The notes under the pieces are model-generated. The model was not told the DNA's origin, did no database searches, and saw only the letters and a program-made list of their open reading frames with translations. Positions 44,882 through 56,700 of a DNA stretch of 64,000 nucleotides are shown here, piece by piece. Position numbers and translations under genes: made by a program. This stretch comes from Hyalella azteca (lineage: Eukaryota; Arthropoda; Malacostraca; Amphipoda; Hyalellidae): NCBI RefSeq assembly GCF_000764305.2, contig NW_025940701.1:496294-560293 (forward strand), written 5' to 3'. Position 1 is the stretch's first letter. Each line of letters begins with the position of its first letter.

Positions 44882-44909
44882 AAACGCCCGTTATTAATGA
44901 CGGGCGTTT
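44882..44909. repeat. 10-bp stem hairpin next to the caspase exon donor
   Basis: AAACGCCCGT, loop TATTAATG, ACGGGCGTTT, starting 7 bases after the GTGAGA donor. A further AAACGCC half-copy follows at about 44927. Short direct repeats (CACTGATGCACGG, GAACGTGGTGCGGGT) fill the next 150 bases. Confidence 0.8.
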
Positions 44910-45142
44910 TGGACGATGCAGTTCGGTCAAACGCCACTGATGCACGGATGGTGTTGATTCACTGATGCACGGTGGTCGGCACACAAAGTGCCGAATTTGA
45001 CGACATCTACTGGCCCTGTAAAAAACAAAGAACGTGGTGCGGGTTCTTGGTGAACGTGGTGCGGGTGTCTGGCCACGGTCCATGATTTCTCAAAGCTCAG
45101 TCCATGAGCTCAAAGCCTCGGTCCATGCCTTCTCCGCGACAG

Positions 45143-45337
45143 GCCTGCGGGCAAAAACATCGCACAATATCTGCGTTTAATAATTCATTATTATTATATT
45201 CCTTCATGTTGTCATACTCGTCAGTCTCTCGATTCTCAAGTGTTTACTGGAAACCATGCTATACAAAATGTTTTTTTATGTATATAGCTTTATTGATTAT
45301 AATTATACAGTTTATAGAGTATTTTAATAATTTGTAG
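45143..45337 (+). pseudogene. Possible continuation of the caspase fragment (active-site Cys)
   Basis: After an acceptor-like CGCGACAG the + strand reads GCC TGC GGG CAA, which joined in phase to the preceding FFIQ gives QACGQ. Caspases have QACRG or QACQG here. The frame then runs into hydrophobic, AT-rich sequence unlike a caspase p10 subunit and stops at 45337. It could be a decayed second caspase exon or coincidence. Confidence 0.2.
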
Positions 45338-45347
45338 ATAAACTAGC

Positions 45348-45448
45348 ATGGGGAAAAAAAGGCTGAACAAGAACTTCTACTTGAAACTAGTAGTTACATG
45401 CCCCTTAGTTGCTATATTTATATTTGCGATTGCACAGCAGGAAACTCG
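45348..45448 (+). CDS. Candidate first exon of a small signal-anchor protein
   Basis: ATG at 45348 opens MGKKRLNKNFYLKL, a hydrophobic segment (VVTCPLVAIFIFAIA) and QQET, ending at donor GTAAAT (45449) in phase 2. The basic N terminus followed by about 15 hydrophobic residues is a type II signal anchor. An acceptor-like TTTGTAG lies 12 bases upstream, so an earlier 5' UTR exon is possible. Too short for simple ORF scans. Family not recognised. Confidence 0.35.
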
Positions 45449-46020
45449 GTAAATGTTCAACCTACTTCATTTGCCGGAATATTTCCAAACTGAGTAAATA
45501 AGGTTGCTAATATCAGTTTTACTTGACTGCAAATTTGTCTGATTAAAGCTTTCTACGGCTAGCCAGTAACGGACATAACATCGATGTCGTAAGCGAACCT
45601 TGACATGCACTAGATAATATTTCTTGGAGATCTACTTGCAATTACATCTATTGTGTGCCGTAAAAATTACAGACACTATTTTAAAGAAAACTCAGAGTTC
45701 TTGATTCGTCTTTCACATTGATACTTCAAGGATGTGAATATTGTTGAAAACGCACAAAAAGATAATGAAGCATTACATTCCACTCTCCTGTTTTTTGGTT
45801 TATTCTTGTCAGAAGAAATGACTTAGGCTTCGAATTGGCAGTTGAAAATGAAAAAAATTACGACATAATAAAGTTTTTTGATATTAAATTGCTTAAATTT
45901 TATAACAAAATGATTCCTAAGAATAGATAATTCGAATTTAATCGATATTTTCTACGCTTATTTTGCATTAGAACCACGAGTAAGTCGTATGCGAACATCA
46001 GAACGTAGCAAATATGTCAG

Positions 46021-46092
46021 AGAAATGGCGGAGCTACATGCTCTCTATCCAGATAATGATAAGACAGCGATAGTCGTGCAGCGCGTGAATGT
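46021..46092 (+). CDS. Candidate second exon of the small signal-anchor protein
   Basis: Acceptor TATGTCAG; the first base completes the phase-2 Arg codon left by the exon at 45348; then EMAELHALYPDNDKTAIVVQ and RVN, followed by GTG TAA. It may end at the TAA (46093-46098 as Val-stop) giving a 58-residue protein, or splice at GTGAAT or GTGTAA to exons I cannot find. Support rests on phase match and coding-like composition only. Confidence 0.3.
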
Positions 46093-46098
46093 GTAACA

Positions 46099-48285
46099 AG
46101 GATTCTGGCTTATTTAACCTTGAAATACTTCACATTTTATTAGATAGGGTGTTATCAAATTCAAAAATATTTACTGATTAGATAAATTCTAGAATAAATC
46201 CAGAATATTTAATGGAATACACTATTTTTTGGTCAGGAATGTGGTGTGTTATTGACTACAGTCTACAGAACGTGCTCTGCGATCAGTGCCGCGTTTATTG
46301 TTTGTTAACCCCTGATGAAAATTTGTACAATTACTAATATTTATTGATATTCATTCCCTTATTCGAATGAAATCGTAGAAAACATATTAAATTGATACTC
46401 ATTATTCTTCTTTGCTAGCTAGATCACATAACTTAAATGTAAAAACGAACTGTACCTACTGACTAGGCTACTGGCTACCTACTCACTAAGTCACCATCAT
46501 TCCTTGTAGTAGGCCTAGAATAAGTAGATCATGTGCTGTTGTTTAACTTAGGGCGATTACGCCAAGTCGCCAACCAGTTAGTGAGTTACCTTACAAGTTG
46601 CAATTGCAAAATACTACATTGCATCAATACCAACTTGTTGAAATTTATTCATTGAAAAAACCTGACAGGTGACAAAAAAAAACAAAAATATATCCAGATA
46701 CCTACTATCTAGATTCTAGAGCAGTATAGAGCCCAAGCTAAAAAAACTGGCACAAGCCATATGTCCTTATTACAGGATTGGAATTTTTCTAGGTACTTAT
46801 TACCGTACTGAAATTGCACAGCTTGAAACTGAAAGTGACAAGTTTTCAATACATTTGAAATCTCATTCTCATGGCATGTTTGTCAACTTTTGTTGACAAT
46901 CAGGTGGGACTGCAGGTGCAGGACATAGGCTAATTCATCTAATTGGAATCTTGCTGATCCAAATGTGGCAGTAAAGCTGTAGTTGCATCTTGACTGTAGA
47001 TGTGACAGGTAGATAAGTTTAAAGCCTGTCCTGAGTGCAGGCATAAAATACCTATATCTACTTGAGTACTTGGCATTTGGCAAGACATGAATGAATTTTT
47101 TGAGCTGTGGTTTTGTGGGTTTGCCAGTCTGCCAGACATGATTCCATTTCTTCAAGCCGTGAATTCCATATCTTGGCCATGAAAAAGCCATTTACGAGCC
47201 GCAAACTTATTAGTTACAAAGTCCCATGCACGTGTTCGCCCACATTTCTAATTTACCCTAAAAACAGTCACTAAAATTGTCTTCACTTAAGTGGCAGGCT
47301 GGCAGCTGAACAAGTGATATGCAGTCTGACCGCTCTGATGTGACCATAACTACGCAATCTTTAAGGAAACTTTTTGGGTTGACTTGTTGTTGATGTTATT
47401 ACGTTCTGCATGTTATTTTGTTGGAAGGCAGGACTGCAGGAGGCTGGTAGCATTGAAGAATATATACTGTGTATTGTGGAAGTTGAAAATTTTATGAAAC
47501 GACACGTTTGCAGAGTGCAAACCGCAATTTTTTCAATCAAACAAAAAGTTATGACATTAGTCTATGATTAGAGCCACAAAATTTCATACCTACTGAAATT
47601 ATATGATATTAGAGCTGTGGTATTTCAGAAAAACATAGGACTTTTCCAGCCCTGCCTGAGAGGGTATTTAAGGCCCTAAACCAAAAAATTAAAGATTCTC
47701 AATCAATTGAGCAAGAAAAGGATTTGTTCAGATTTGGTAGGAGATTCCCATGCAATTGTCAATTTTTTTATCTTCAAGGTATTTATTAAAACCACAGAAT
47801 TCAATCAGTTGCTATCATTGAATGATCATAGTGATAGAGCTAACAGCCTTAAGGAAAGAATTTTTAACAATTGATTCAACAAATTTGAACAACTGATTTG
47901 ACAAATTAATGTTATCACTTATCAATAATAGGTACATATAACAAAATAAACTAAGTTAATTTGTTAGAAATCACATAACAAAATGTTGAACAGTTTTGAG
48001 ATAAGGCTAGAAATAAATGTTAGTTTTGCTTAACAATCGCAAATAATTTGCAAGTTTTGAATGCTTATTACATGGCAACTTTAGAGTGTTGCTTGTGTTT
48101 TTAACACGTTTTTCTTAGCTTAGCTTCGCGTTTGTTTGTTGTTAACATTGACAACAAAAATTAGCCCACTTCTGATTGCTCTAGGTCTAGAGATCTGAAA
48201 TTCGGCATGCAGGCTATTTTTGCCTAACAATTTCAGATACAATCATAAAAACTAGCAATTAGAGACCTAAATTAGCTTAATTGAG
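46099..48285. other. AT-rich intergenic DNA
   Basis: No supported gene. A minus-strand frame at 46883-47191 (102 codons, beginning MAFSWPRYGIHGLKKWNHVW) is the longest; it has no recognisable domain and may derive from an old transposon. No array of note. Confidence 0.5.
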
Positions 48286-48290
48286 TAAAG

Positions 48291-48330
48291 TATATATAAA
48301 TAGTATATATATAGTATGACGTGCGGGCGC
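48291..48330 (+). promoter_or_regulatory. TATA-box promoter candidate upstream of the BTB-GATA gene
   Basis: TATATATAAATAG at 48291, then a GC-rich patch with two TGACGT (CRE-like) motifs at about 48318 and 48331. The patch is distinct from the surrounding AT-rich DNA. It lies 2.4 kb before the BTB-GATA start codon and would require a 5' UTR intron. No transcript evidence. Confidence 0.25.
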
Positions 48331-49212
48331 TGACGTTATAGATGAGCAGGCGCTTACGCTGCGTATCATCGATATGTACGTCAAGGCAAGTAAATTGGCT
48401 CGCAACAATGTTTTTCATGTGTAGCAACGGACTAAAAAGGAGAAAATAAAATACTTGAAAAAAACTTATGTTGTGTGCTTTTTGCTTTAATCATAAATCT
48501 GCCCGACACATGTTTTTTGGGGCGAGCCATAATTTATTTTCTACTTTTTAGTCCACAAGAAAAACGTGGTTTTTTAAAGAGTTTTTTAAAAGTATTTTAT
48601 TTCAGCATTAACTTCTTTAACATTTTTTCCTAACTGTAAAACTTATCTTTTTTCTACGGTAATTAAGTTGAAAGTTGGTGAAATGATTTCTGTGTTTTGA
48701 TTTTGTTAACATGAATTGTAAAGTAAGGTGAGACAAGGCTTTTGCAGATGTGATTGGAGACTTGCAGAGGGATTTTAAACTTGGAGTAAAGAAATTGTTG
48801 AACAGCTAACTGAGTGTAATGAAGATCCTTGTGAGAAATGGGTGTGTTGTGTGCTTCTATATTGACCAAACCTTTTTCCAAGATATTCATTGTTTAATGT
48901 TGATATGAAGGTCTCCTCAAATTACATACTGCTTGGGGTGGATAGTTCTGGGTTAATCATCTGGCTTCATAACACATTTTCAATTAAGGAACATTTTTAT
49001 GTCTCCTGAAAGTTTATATAGATCAACAGACTTCGGAACAGCAGACAGACAGTGAATAATATTTGATCATGCAGTTTTGTTGGCAATTTGGTAGGACATA
49101 GGAGGTAATTCTTGCTGGAATCTCTAAGCTCCAGGAATGGCAGGAAAGCTCTAGTCATGGATCAAAAAGTAGAGACTCCTTGCCTGGCTGTGGGAACAGG
49201 GTGTCCCTAGAT

Positions 49213-49440
49213 CAGGGGTCTCCAAAGTCCAAACTACTGCCTGCTGGCCGAATCTGGCCGATGGCTAGGTTCCATCTGGCCCACCAAGATCTTGTAGTTC
49301 AACATAATGTGTACATAAGTTCAGCTGGCATTTATTTCTGGCTACGCATGAACTAAAAACAGTAAATGGGCATGACTGGCTTGCGAAGGTTTCAGAAAGC
49401 TTGCTCTTAGCCCTTGGTGAAAAAAGTTTGGAGGTCCCTG
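49213..49440. mobile_element. Complete hAT-type miniature element (228 bp)
   Basis: Left end CAGGGGTCTCCAAA; right end TTTGGAGGTCCCTG, i.e. CAGGGACCTCCAAA inverted. Flanked on both sides by the identical 8-bp target duplication CCCTAGAT (49205-49212 and 49441-49448), the hAT signature. No transposase frame, so non-autonomous. The first 70 bases contain CTGGCC repeats as in many hAT MITEs. Confidence 0.85.
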
Positions 49441-49448
49441 CCCTAGAT

Positions 49449-49620
49449 CATGGCTCATAGTACCAGTAACCCATAGCCAAGATTAAAAGTTTGGAGGTCC
49501 CTGCCCTAGATCATGGCTCATAGTACCAGTATCCCATAGCCAAGATTAAAAGTTTGGAGGTCCCTGCCCTAGATCATGACTCATAGTACCAGTATCCCAT
49601 AGCCAAGATTATGTTTACTT
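49449..49620. repeat. 63-bp tandem array derived from the MITE 3' end
   Basis: Copies start at 49449, 49512 and 49575 (period 63). The first two units contain CATGGCTCATAGTACCAGTA and then the last 17 bases of the hAT element plus its target duplication (TTTGGAGGTCCCTG, CCCTAGAT); the third copy is partial. The array therefore arose after insertion by tandem copying across the element's right end. Confidence 0.85.
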
Positions 49621-49639
49621 TGAAATGGCACCATGTAGG

Positions 49640-50660
49640 TGATGAACTTGTCTACTTCAACTAACTGGTTGGTGTACATAGGTAAACTTTTAGAGATCCA
49701 CTTGGAAAATTATAGTTGGATCTATAGAAAATTTCCCAAAAAATTTGTTTCTTTGATCCAGTCTATTGGACAGTAAATGTATTATTGCTTTAGCTGCACT
49801 AAATGGATGTTAGCATCATTTTTTCAGTTGCTGTTTTTAATATTATTTACCAAATATTCTGGTCTGAGGGAGTGTTTTTAAGACGTGTTGTTTCTATTTG
49901 TGAGCAGTGCCTTGAGAAGTGGTTGCAAAGAAGTCTCATTGGAAACAGTTTGGAAAAATTATCCTGAAAAATGCTTTCCTGCAACAAATGCAATTCAGTG
50001 CTTATTTAATAACATGTCCAGTGTTGTCCACTGTTTATAAGCAGACAATGATGCTCATTCACACTCGCCAGTGCTATTCAAATTATTTTTACTTGAATTA
50101 TCTTGAAAGTTCAAACGTTAGTGCATCAACCTCAGCAAACCTTGCAATTATTATTAGCATCTATCATTCATGCTGGTCTTTGAATAGGCTGAAAATTGGT
50201 GTACCTTTGGTGTAATAATTGCTGCAAAGAAATGCATTGGAGTTGTTGAATAATTATATATAAATGCCAGAGAATTGACAATTTTTGTGTTGTATTAGAG
50301 GAAGTCAATAAACAATCAAGTTCTATAATTTATGTCAAATTAAAACTAGCATGAATATTCAGATAAGAGGAGCTGACCGGCTATTTAATTCACGCACTGT
50401 CAACTACTGATTGGTCTTTCAATCTTTCTTGCACATTTGGCAGGCACAGGAAATTGTATTGCACTAGTTATAAGCTTCAAGCTGCATATGAGGATTCATG
50501 GAAACAAAACCATATTCATGACATACTATTACTTGAATTTGTTTTATTTGGGTGATAATCTATACCTATATATGCTATAGTGTTTTAAACCATTTTCAGC
50601 CTTTGTTTTTGTATTTATCTCAGAGCAAATGTATTCAGTTAAATATCAATTAAAAATTTG
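49640..50660. other. DNA upstream of the BTB-GATA start codon
   Basis: AT-rich. A + frame of 98 codons at 49919-50215 has no recognisable domain and poor coding composition; I leave it out as a gene. Nothing else seen. Confidence 0.5.
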
Positions 50661-50674
50661 TGCACTACTGAAGC

Positions 50675-50773
50675 ATGGGCTCACAGAAACTAACCTCTGA
50701 GTCTAATAAGTTGTCTTTAAAAAGAAATAGTCATTCTGATGTATTCTTGAGCCTCCAGGATCAACGTGATAAT
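50675..50773 (+). CDS. BTB-GATA gene, exon 1
   Basis: ATG at 50675 is directly preceded in frame by TGA (50669), which fixes the start. It encodes MGSQKLTSESNKLSLKRNSH, then SDVFLSLQDQRDN, ending at donor GTACGT in phase 0. The KLSLKRNSHS segment sits where ttk-type BTB proteins have FCLRWNNHQ, in diverged form. Confidence 0.75.
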
Positions 50774-53700
50774 GTACGTATTCCAAAATGTTACATTTTC
50801 CATGTTATAGTTTATTTGGTTTAATTCTATTATAAAATATTTAGAACTCTTTGCTCATAATTGTTTAGTCTTGGAATTATTCAATTTTATTTTAAAATTA
50901 TTTCACAATTTTGGTGCCTGAATATTGAATAAATTTTTATAAATAATAAAACTATCCGTTTTATTAGCAAACAATAGATGAAAATTTACTTTCAACTGAA
51001 GTTAAAAATATTGTATATAATATATTTTCCATTTTGGCTATATTTGTCTTTTAATTTTCAAAGTAAGGCATTTTCTTTACAACAACCACATTTTTTCAGG
51101 AGGTTTTCTGTGACGTTCATTTGGTATGCAATGGAGGAACATTGGCAGCACACAGAATGGTGCTTGCCTCGTGCAGCAACTTCTTCAAGACCATGTTCCA
51201 AGAGACACCTGGGGAGATGATGATGGTCATGCTGAAGGATGTTAGTGCAACTGCTGTCTCGGCTCTGCTCGATTTCATGTACATGGGAGAGGTGAGGCTC
51301 AAGCATCGCCTATTTCCTGAAGGCTCTACCTTTCTAATCACCAATGCAGTGTCATGATTACAAGCAAGAGCAATTTGAACTTGTAGGTGTTTTCTTTAGA
51401 GCAACATTGCTACTTTTTGTGTGACACTGCAATTTTTTTCTTAAATGCAATGTTCAGTGGATAGTTTACCATTTCAATTGGCGGAAAATTTTGCACTAAT
51501 AATAATTGGTGAGATTGTATTCAGGTTCTACTGTGTCCTAACCCTGAGTTTTATGTTCTCCAGGTGAACATTCCAGAGAATGAATTGGCAAGCTTGACGT
51601 CAACAGCAAGGCTGCTTCAAATAAAAGGCCTGCTTCACATAAAAGACAATGCAGTTGCTGGTAAGTTAACATGGTCTGGCATATGAAATTTATATAGGTT
51701 TTTACACCGAATCATAGTTTTATTTAAATATTGTAAGCATTTATGTTCAATATTATATTTGATATAGAATGTAGGTATCTCTCATCTTATTCCCTTGCTG
51801 CTTGTCTAAGTTTATCATTTGTATCCTATTTTAAATTGTTTACTTGCTCTTTGTAGTTACCTTTTTTTAAATTTCATAATATTTGCTCAATTCACAGATT
51901 TGCTCCCAACACTTGTCCAAGATGACAGCAAAAACAGTGCAAGCAACAGTGAAGATGAAGAAGAATTGGAGGCAAACTCTATGCTGAAGAATCCAGACTC
52001 TCCTAGTGCCTCGCCCGAACCGAATCACTGGCAGACCTCTTCTTTTAAGCCACTCAATGGTGTCCTTCCAGCAGCTTCTGCACATAGACCTGGCAGTTCC
52101 TTGCGTACCGATCAACACTCTCAGCAAATGGCTTTGCAAATTAGGAATAACTTATACCAACTGTCTGTGTTACCTCAGCTTCTGCGACCTGTCTCTACCA
52201 GCACTAACAACTCTCCAAAGATGAACTACCCCACTAACAGCACCATCAACTCTCTCATCACTTCTTTTGCATGCACCAGCAACACTGCAGCAACTCCTAC
52301 CAATGGCCTAGCGCCCTCTGTGAGTGTCTCTTCACAAATGATGCTGAAGCGACCTCGCTCAACTAGCCCAGTTCCCCATCAGGTATGTCCCATTTTCTTC
52401 AATATGCAAGATATTTCCCTATTGTCCACATAAAGTTTATATCTGTTGAATCTCTTAGGCAAATGAAAGCTAGTAAAAACTCTTGACTCTTCAATTAATA
52501 GAGGGTTATAAATAATGGTGGTACATCACAACTTAATCTAGCTGAATTTTTCATTAGAAAGTGAAATTTAGAAGTGAAAATATTTATTAACTTCGCACCT
52601 ACTTAAAATTTTTGTCTCCATCTCCCTAGCCCAAAAAGGAAGCGATATGTGAGAGCCCCGAAGTGATCATGGAAAGTAATGCCTGGTCTCCCAATGATCA
52701 CTCCCAGCAACACAGTGGCTATCTCTCTGATGGGGAAGAGAACGAGCCCAACCTTAGGTAGGTAGTTTGTGGTGCTACTTTATGCTTTTTGTTACATGTT
52801 GAAATTTCAGCTTAATAGAATCTTCATGATACAAGTTCACGACACTTCTACTAAAAATTTCTTAATATATTATTGCTCTACATGTGGAAAATACTAAAGT
52901 TTGGTATGAAACGAAATGGCTGAGAACTAAAGAACATGATCATTTACTCTAGGGCCCTTGTCTATCACAAATACATATGTTTTTTTTTGCAACTCTAATT
53001 TTCTAACCCCATACTTGCGTGTGCAGAAAGCGTTCGTACTCACGCCCCTCTTCCCCGTGCGTGAGCTCAGCGCTGTTCCGCGCTCCTGACGCCCACCTCG
53101 GGGCCATGGGTCTGGAGACATTGCTGAGGCCGCGGTTCCCTCCTTCAGGAAGCGTTCAGGCGTACCCGCTCTCCTCCTTCCTAGGCAGACCAGGCTCTCC
53201 TCATAATGCCTTCCCTCCTCACAACCTCGCACATCTCGTGAGTGCTTTTTTGCTGCCTTCAGAACCTTACTTGAAATTTCTTTAGTCTAAAACAGTGGGG
53301 GGTACCGCCCCCTGGGGGCGGTGGAAAGATCTGGGAGGGAGGCGAGGAAGGAAGGGGCGGTTGGGAGGCGGCAGTCCGAAGTCGAAATCAGAATTTTGAA
53401 CTTTTGTTTGACCATTTGTACATAACACGTGCACTGACACGGCTCCCCGCGATGGGTTTTTCCACCTAGATCTGGGTTTTTGTTTGGGAACCAATGGCCT
53501 AAAATATCGATTTCAAATATTCACACAGAACCAAATTAAGACTTAGGATAGGTATATGAATGCAATGTAGTATCCAATTCTCAACGAACAGTTTTTTTAG
53601 ATTATGCTTCGTCTGTTCTTAATATCTGTTTATGCTTCGTTCAGTTCTTAATGTCTGTTGTATTTCAGGTGTCGTCAGGTGGTAGCTCTGCTCACTGGTC

Positions 53701-56700
53701 CCGTCCCCCGCCCTCCCACGCCCTACCTCTGCTGGGGAACGCCTTGTCAGGGCATCCCATGCACGGCGTGTCTTCTGACAAGGTATATTCCTCTGTACAA
53801 CCTTCTAGTTACTTGTTTACTGAACTTGCTCTTTGTTACTTCCATTGGAGCGGTGACTGAACTCTCACAAGAGAGGTTTTTGGATAGTTGAATGGTAGCA
53901 CAGCATTTGAAAATGGTATTCTAATTCACCTTGAATTTAACTAATTCAATTTGGTGTCTGGTATCTGGTGCTGTGACATAAATAAAGGAACCAAATAATT
54001 TTAAAACAAATATTGTATAGTTATTTCGAATTGTGAAGACAAAATTCTTTGTGTATACAACATGATATGAAAAATTTAAATAATGAAAATGAGATATGTA
54101 TTTAATATCTTTAATGTATGCGTATAAAAAAAATAACTGGCATAGTATAACAATAATGCCAGGGTATTCAATTTTGTCCTATTGCCGTACTGAATCGTTG
54201 GGTAGTTAAAGCCTTGTTGGTAAATTTGATGAAAATTTAAGGGAAGTACCGAAATTTAAAGGCTTCCTTCCCTAAGGCTGAGATTATTCTCGCTACGCAT
54301 TGAAAATATTCCTTGAAGTGAGACGCGTTTGTAATTGCTTGAACATTGTATTGTATTGGCAGGTGACTGTAACTGGAAAGAACATGGGCGTGGTTTGCAG
54401 TAACTGCTCAACCAACAACACAAGACTATGGAGAAGAAATCCCAAAGGTTTGTACTAATCTACGAGCGGTTATTCAGCTAAGCATGAACTCTCGAACGTT
54501 CCATTAACAGAGCAATCATGTGAAACAAGTCACACTGCGGGGATGGTCGTTGTCTCCTCTAAATCTCGTTAGCAACCACATTTCTGTTGCTGAGGAGACG
54601 AGCGGCATTCAGGTGGCCAATGAATTGCCATATGTCGGTCGGAGCTTATTGCCTCTGGCCGACCACTGGCCATCACTTTCCGCTTGCTCCGGCCTGCTCT
54701 ATAAATAAGAACTTGTCCGACAGCTGAGGGTTGCAGATAGGCTGTCTACATGTTTCTTGATACAAGGCCCTGTAAACAGACTGTTAGTCAGAGGAGGTTT
54801 TGCTTAGTATTTGGACTAAATGATCTTTGAGTTCTAAATTTCTACACGAGAAATGTAGATTGAGAAATACCTGCTAGGCTGCTATACCAATTAACTGATA
54901 TAAATTAGTATAACATTCCTGGACCAAAGAGGTACGAAATATGTACACATCGCAGAAGCAGTAAATTTCCGCAATTATTTACTGATATAAATACTTTTAG
55001 ATTTCTGTTATCGCAACAAAATGCCTTGAGTGGCATTGAAAGAATCCCTACGCTTATTTCAAACAAGAGTGGAGTTATGTGGTCTCAACTTAGTGAAGAA
55101 ATGCTTTGTACCGCTGATATAACGTCATTCACTCTTCATCAAACGGTGAAGAAATGCTGTGTAGTGACCGCTGGTATTCAGTCTTCATAAAACTTAGCCA
55201 GGAATGGGCGTGGGAATTCGATGAAATTAATCCCTTTAAACCACACTCATTTTGTAGCTCCTACACTTTGAGAACTAGTCTACAACAAGTCAGAATGAAC
55301 ACATGACTGAAAATTCATGCTACGTCATTATTTTATTAATATTTGATATTGTAATAGTTGAAATTGGGATAGATTGAAAATAATGTAGTGTCATGCTGTA
55401 TTATTTGAAAACCAAACAATAATGAACAGATTATGTTGGCCGTCAAAATAGTTTTCACCAGCAGAAAATATCCGATCGCATGGTTGATGTTAAAGTGCCG
55501 TACATGTGCAGGTGACATTGACATTAAAGTCAGGTGACATTAAAGTGCCGTACATGTGCAGGTGACATTGTGTGCAACGCGTGCGGTCTGTACTACAAGC
55601 TGCACAACGTGGACCGTCCCAGCCATCTGTTCCGGGACAGTCCCATGACGCGACGCCGCAACCCCCGAACTATGCAGCGCAAGCGGCCGTACGACGCAGG
55701 GGGTGCTTCAGGGTCGTTACCTGACGATCCTGCACAGCTCTCCCCTAATGCTGGTCTGTAGCTACCCTTATGTTGGTCTGTAGATACCCTAATGTCGGTC
55801 AGTAGCTACCCTAATGCCGGTCAGTAGCTACCTTAATGCTGGTCTGTAGCTACCCTAATGCCGGTCTGTAGCTACCCTAATACCGGTCTGTAGCTACCCT
55901 AATGCCGGTCTGTAGCTACCCTTATGTTGGTCTGTAGCTGCCCTAATGCCGGTCTGTAGCTGCCCTAATGCCGGTCTGTAGCTACCCTAATACCGGTCTG
56001 TAGCTACACTAATGCCGGTCTGTAGATACCCTACTGCCGGTCTGTAGCTACCCTAATGCCGGTCTGTAGCTGCCCTAATGCCGGTCTGTAGCTACCCTAA
56101 TACCGGTCTGTAGCTACCCTAATGCCAGTCTGTAGCTACCCTAATGCCAGTCTGTAGCTACACTAATGCCGGTCTGTAGATACCCTAATGCCGGTCTGTA
56201 GCTACCCTAATGCCGGTCTGTAGATACCCTTATGTTGGTCTGTAGCTACCCTTATGTTGGTCTGTAGCTACCCTAATGCCGGTCTGTAGCTACCCTTATG
56301 TTGGTCTGTAGCTACCCTTATGTTGGTCTGTAGCTACCCTTATGTTGGTCTGTAGCTACCCTTATGTTGGTCTGTAGCTACCCTAATGCGGGTCTGTAGC
56401 TACCCTAATGCGGGCCTGTCTCCCCCATAATGCCCTGCTTTTATTTGCCGAGTCGTTTTTTCTCTTCTTCCCTAAAACATGCAAAAAACTGATTCGTTTC
56501 TTATTCGTGATAAAATCTGAATCGGACTTCCGATCGGCGTTAGAATCGAGATGATTGATTATTGGGTGCTGAGATGATAAATTTAGCCTCTGTTTTTGTA
56601 ATAATAATAATTTGGCTAACTTTTCATATTGATGTGCAGGCGCAGCAGGAAGCAGCTATGCTCTGTCACCTCGCACCCTGAATAGTCCAGGCCCCCAGTC

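Noticed and set aside
46883..47191. 102-codon minus-strand frame
   Set aside because: No recognisable domain, unclear composition, no neighbouring exon.
48663..48890. 75-codon minus-strand frame
   Set aside because: AT-rich chance frame without family or context.
49919..50215. 98-codon + frame upstream of the BTB-GATA gene
   Set aside because: Poor coding composition, no domain; the BTB start has its own in-frame stop at 50669, so it is not the N terminus.
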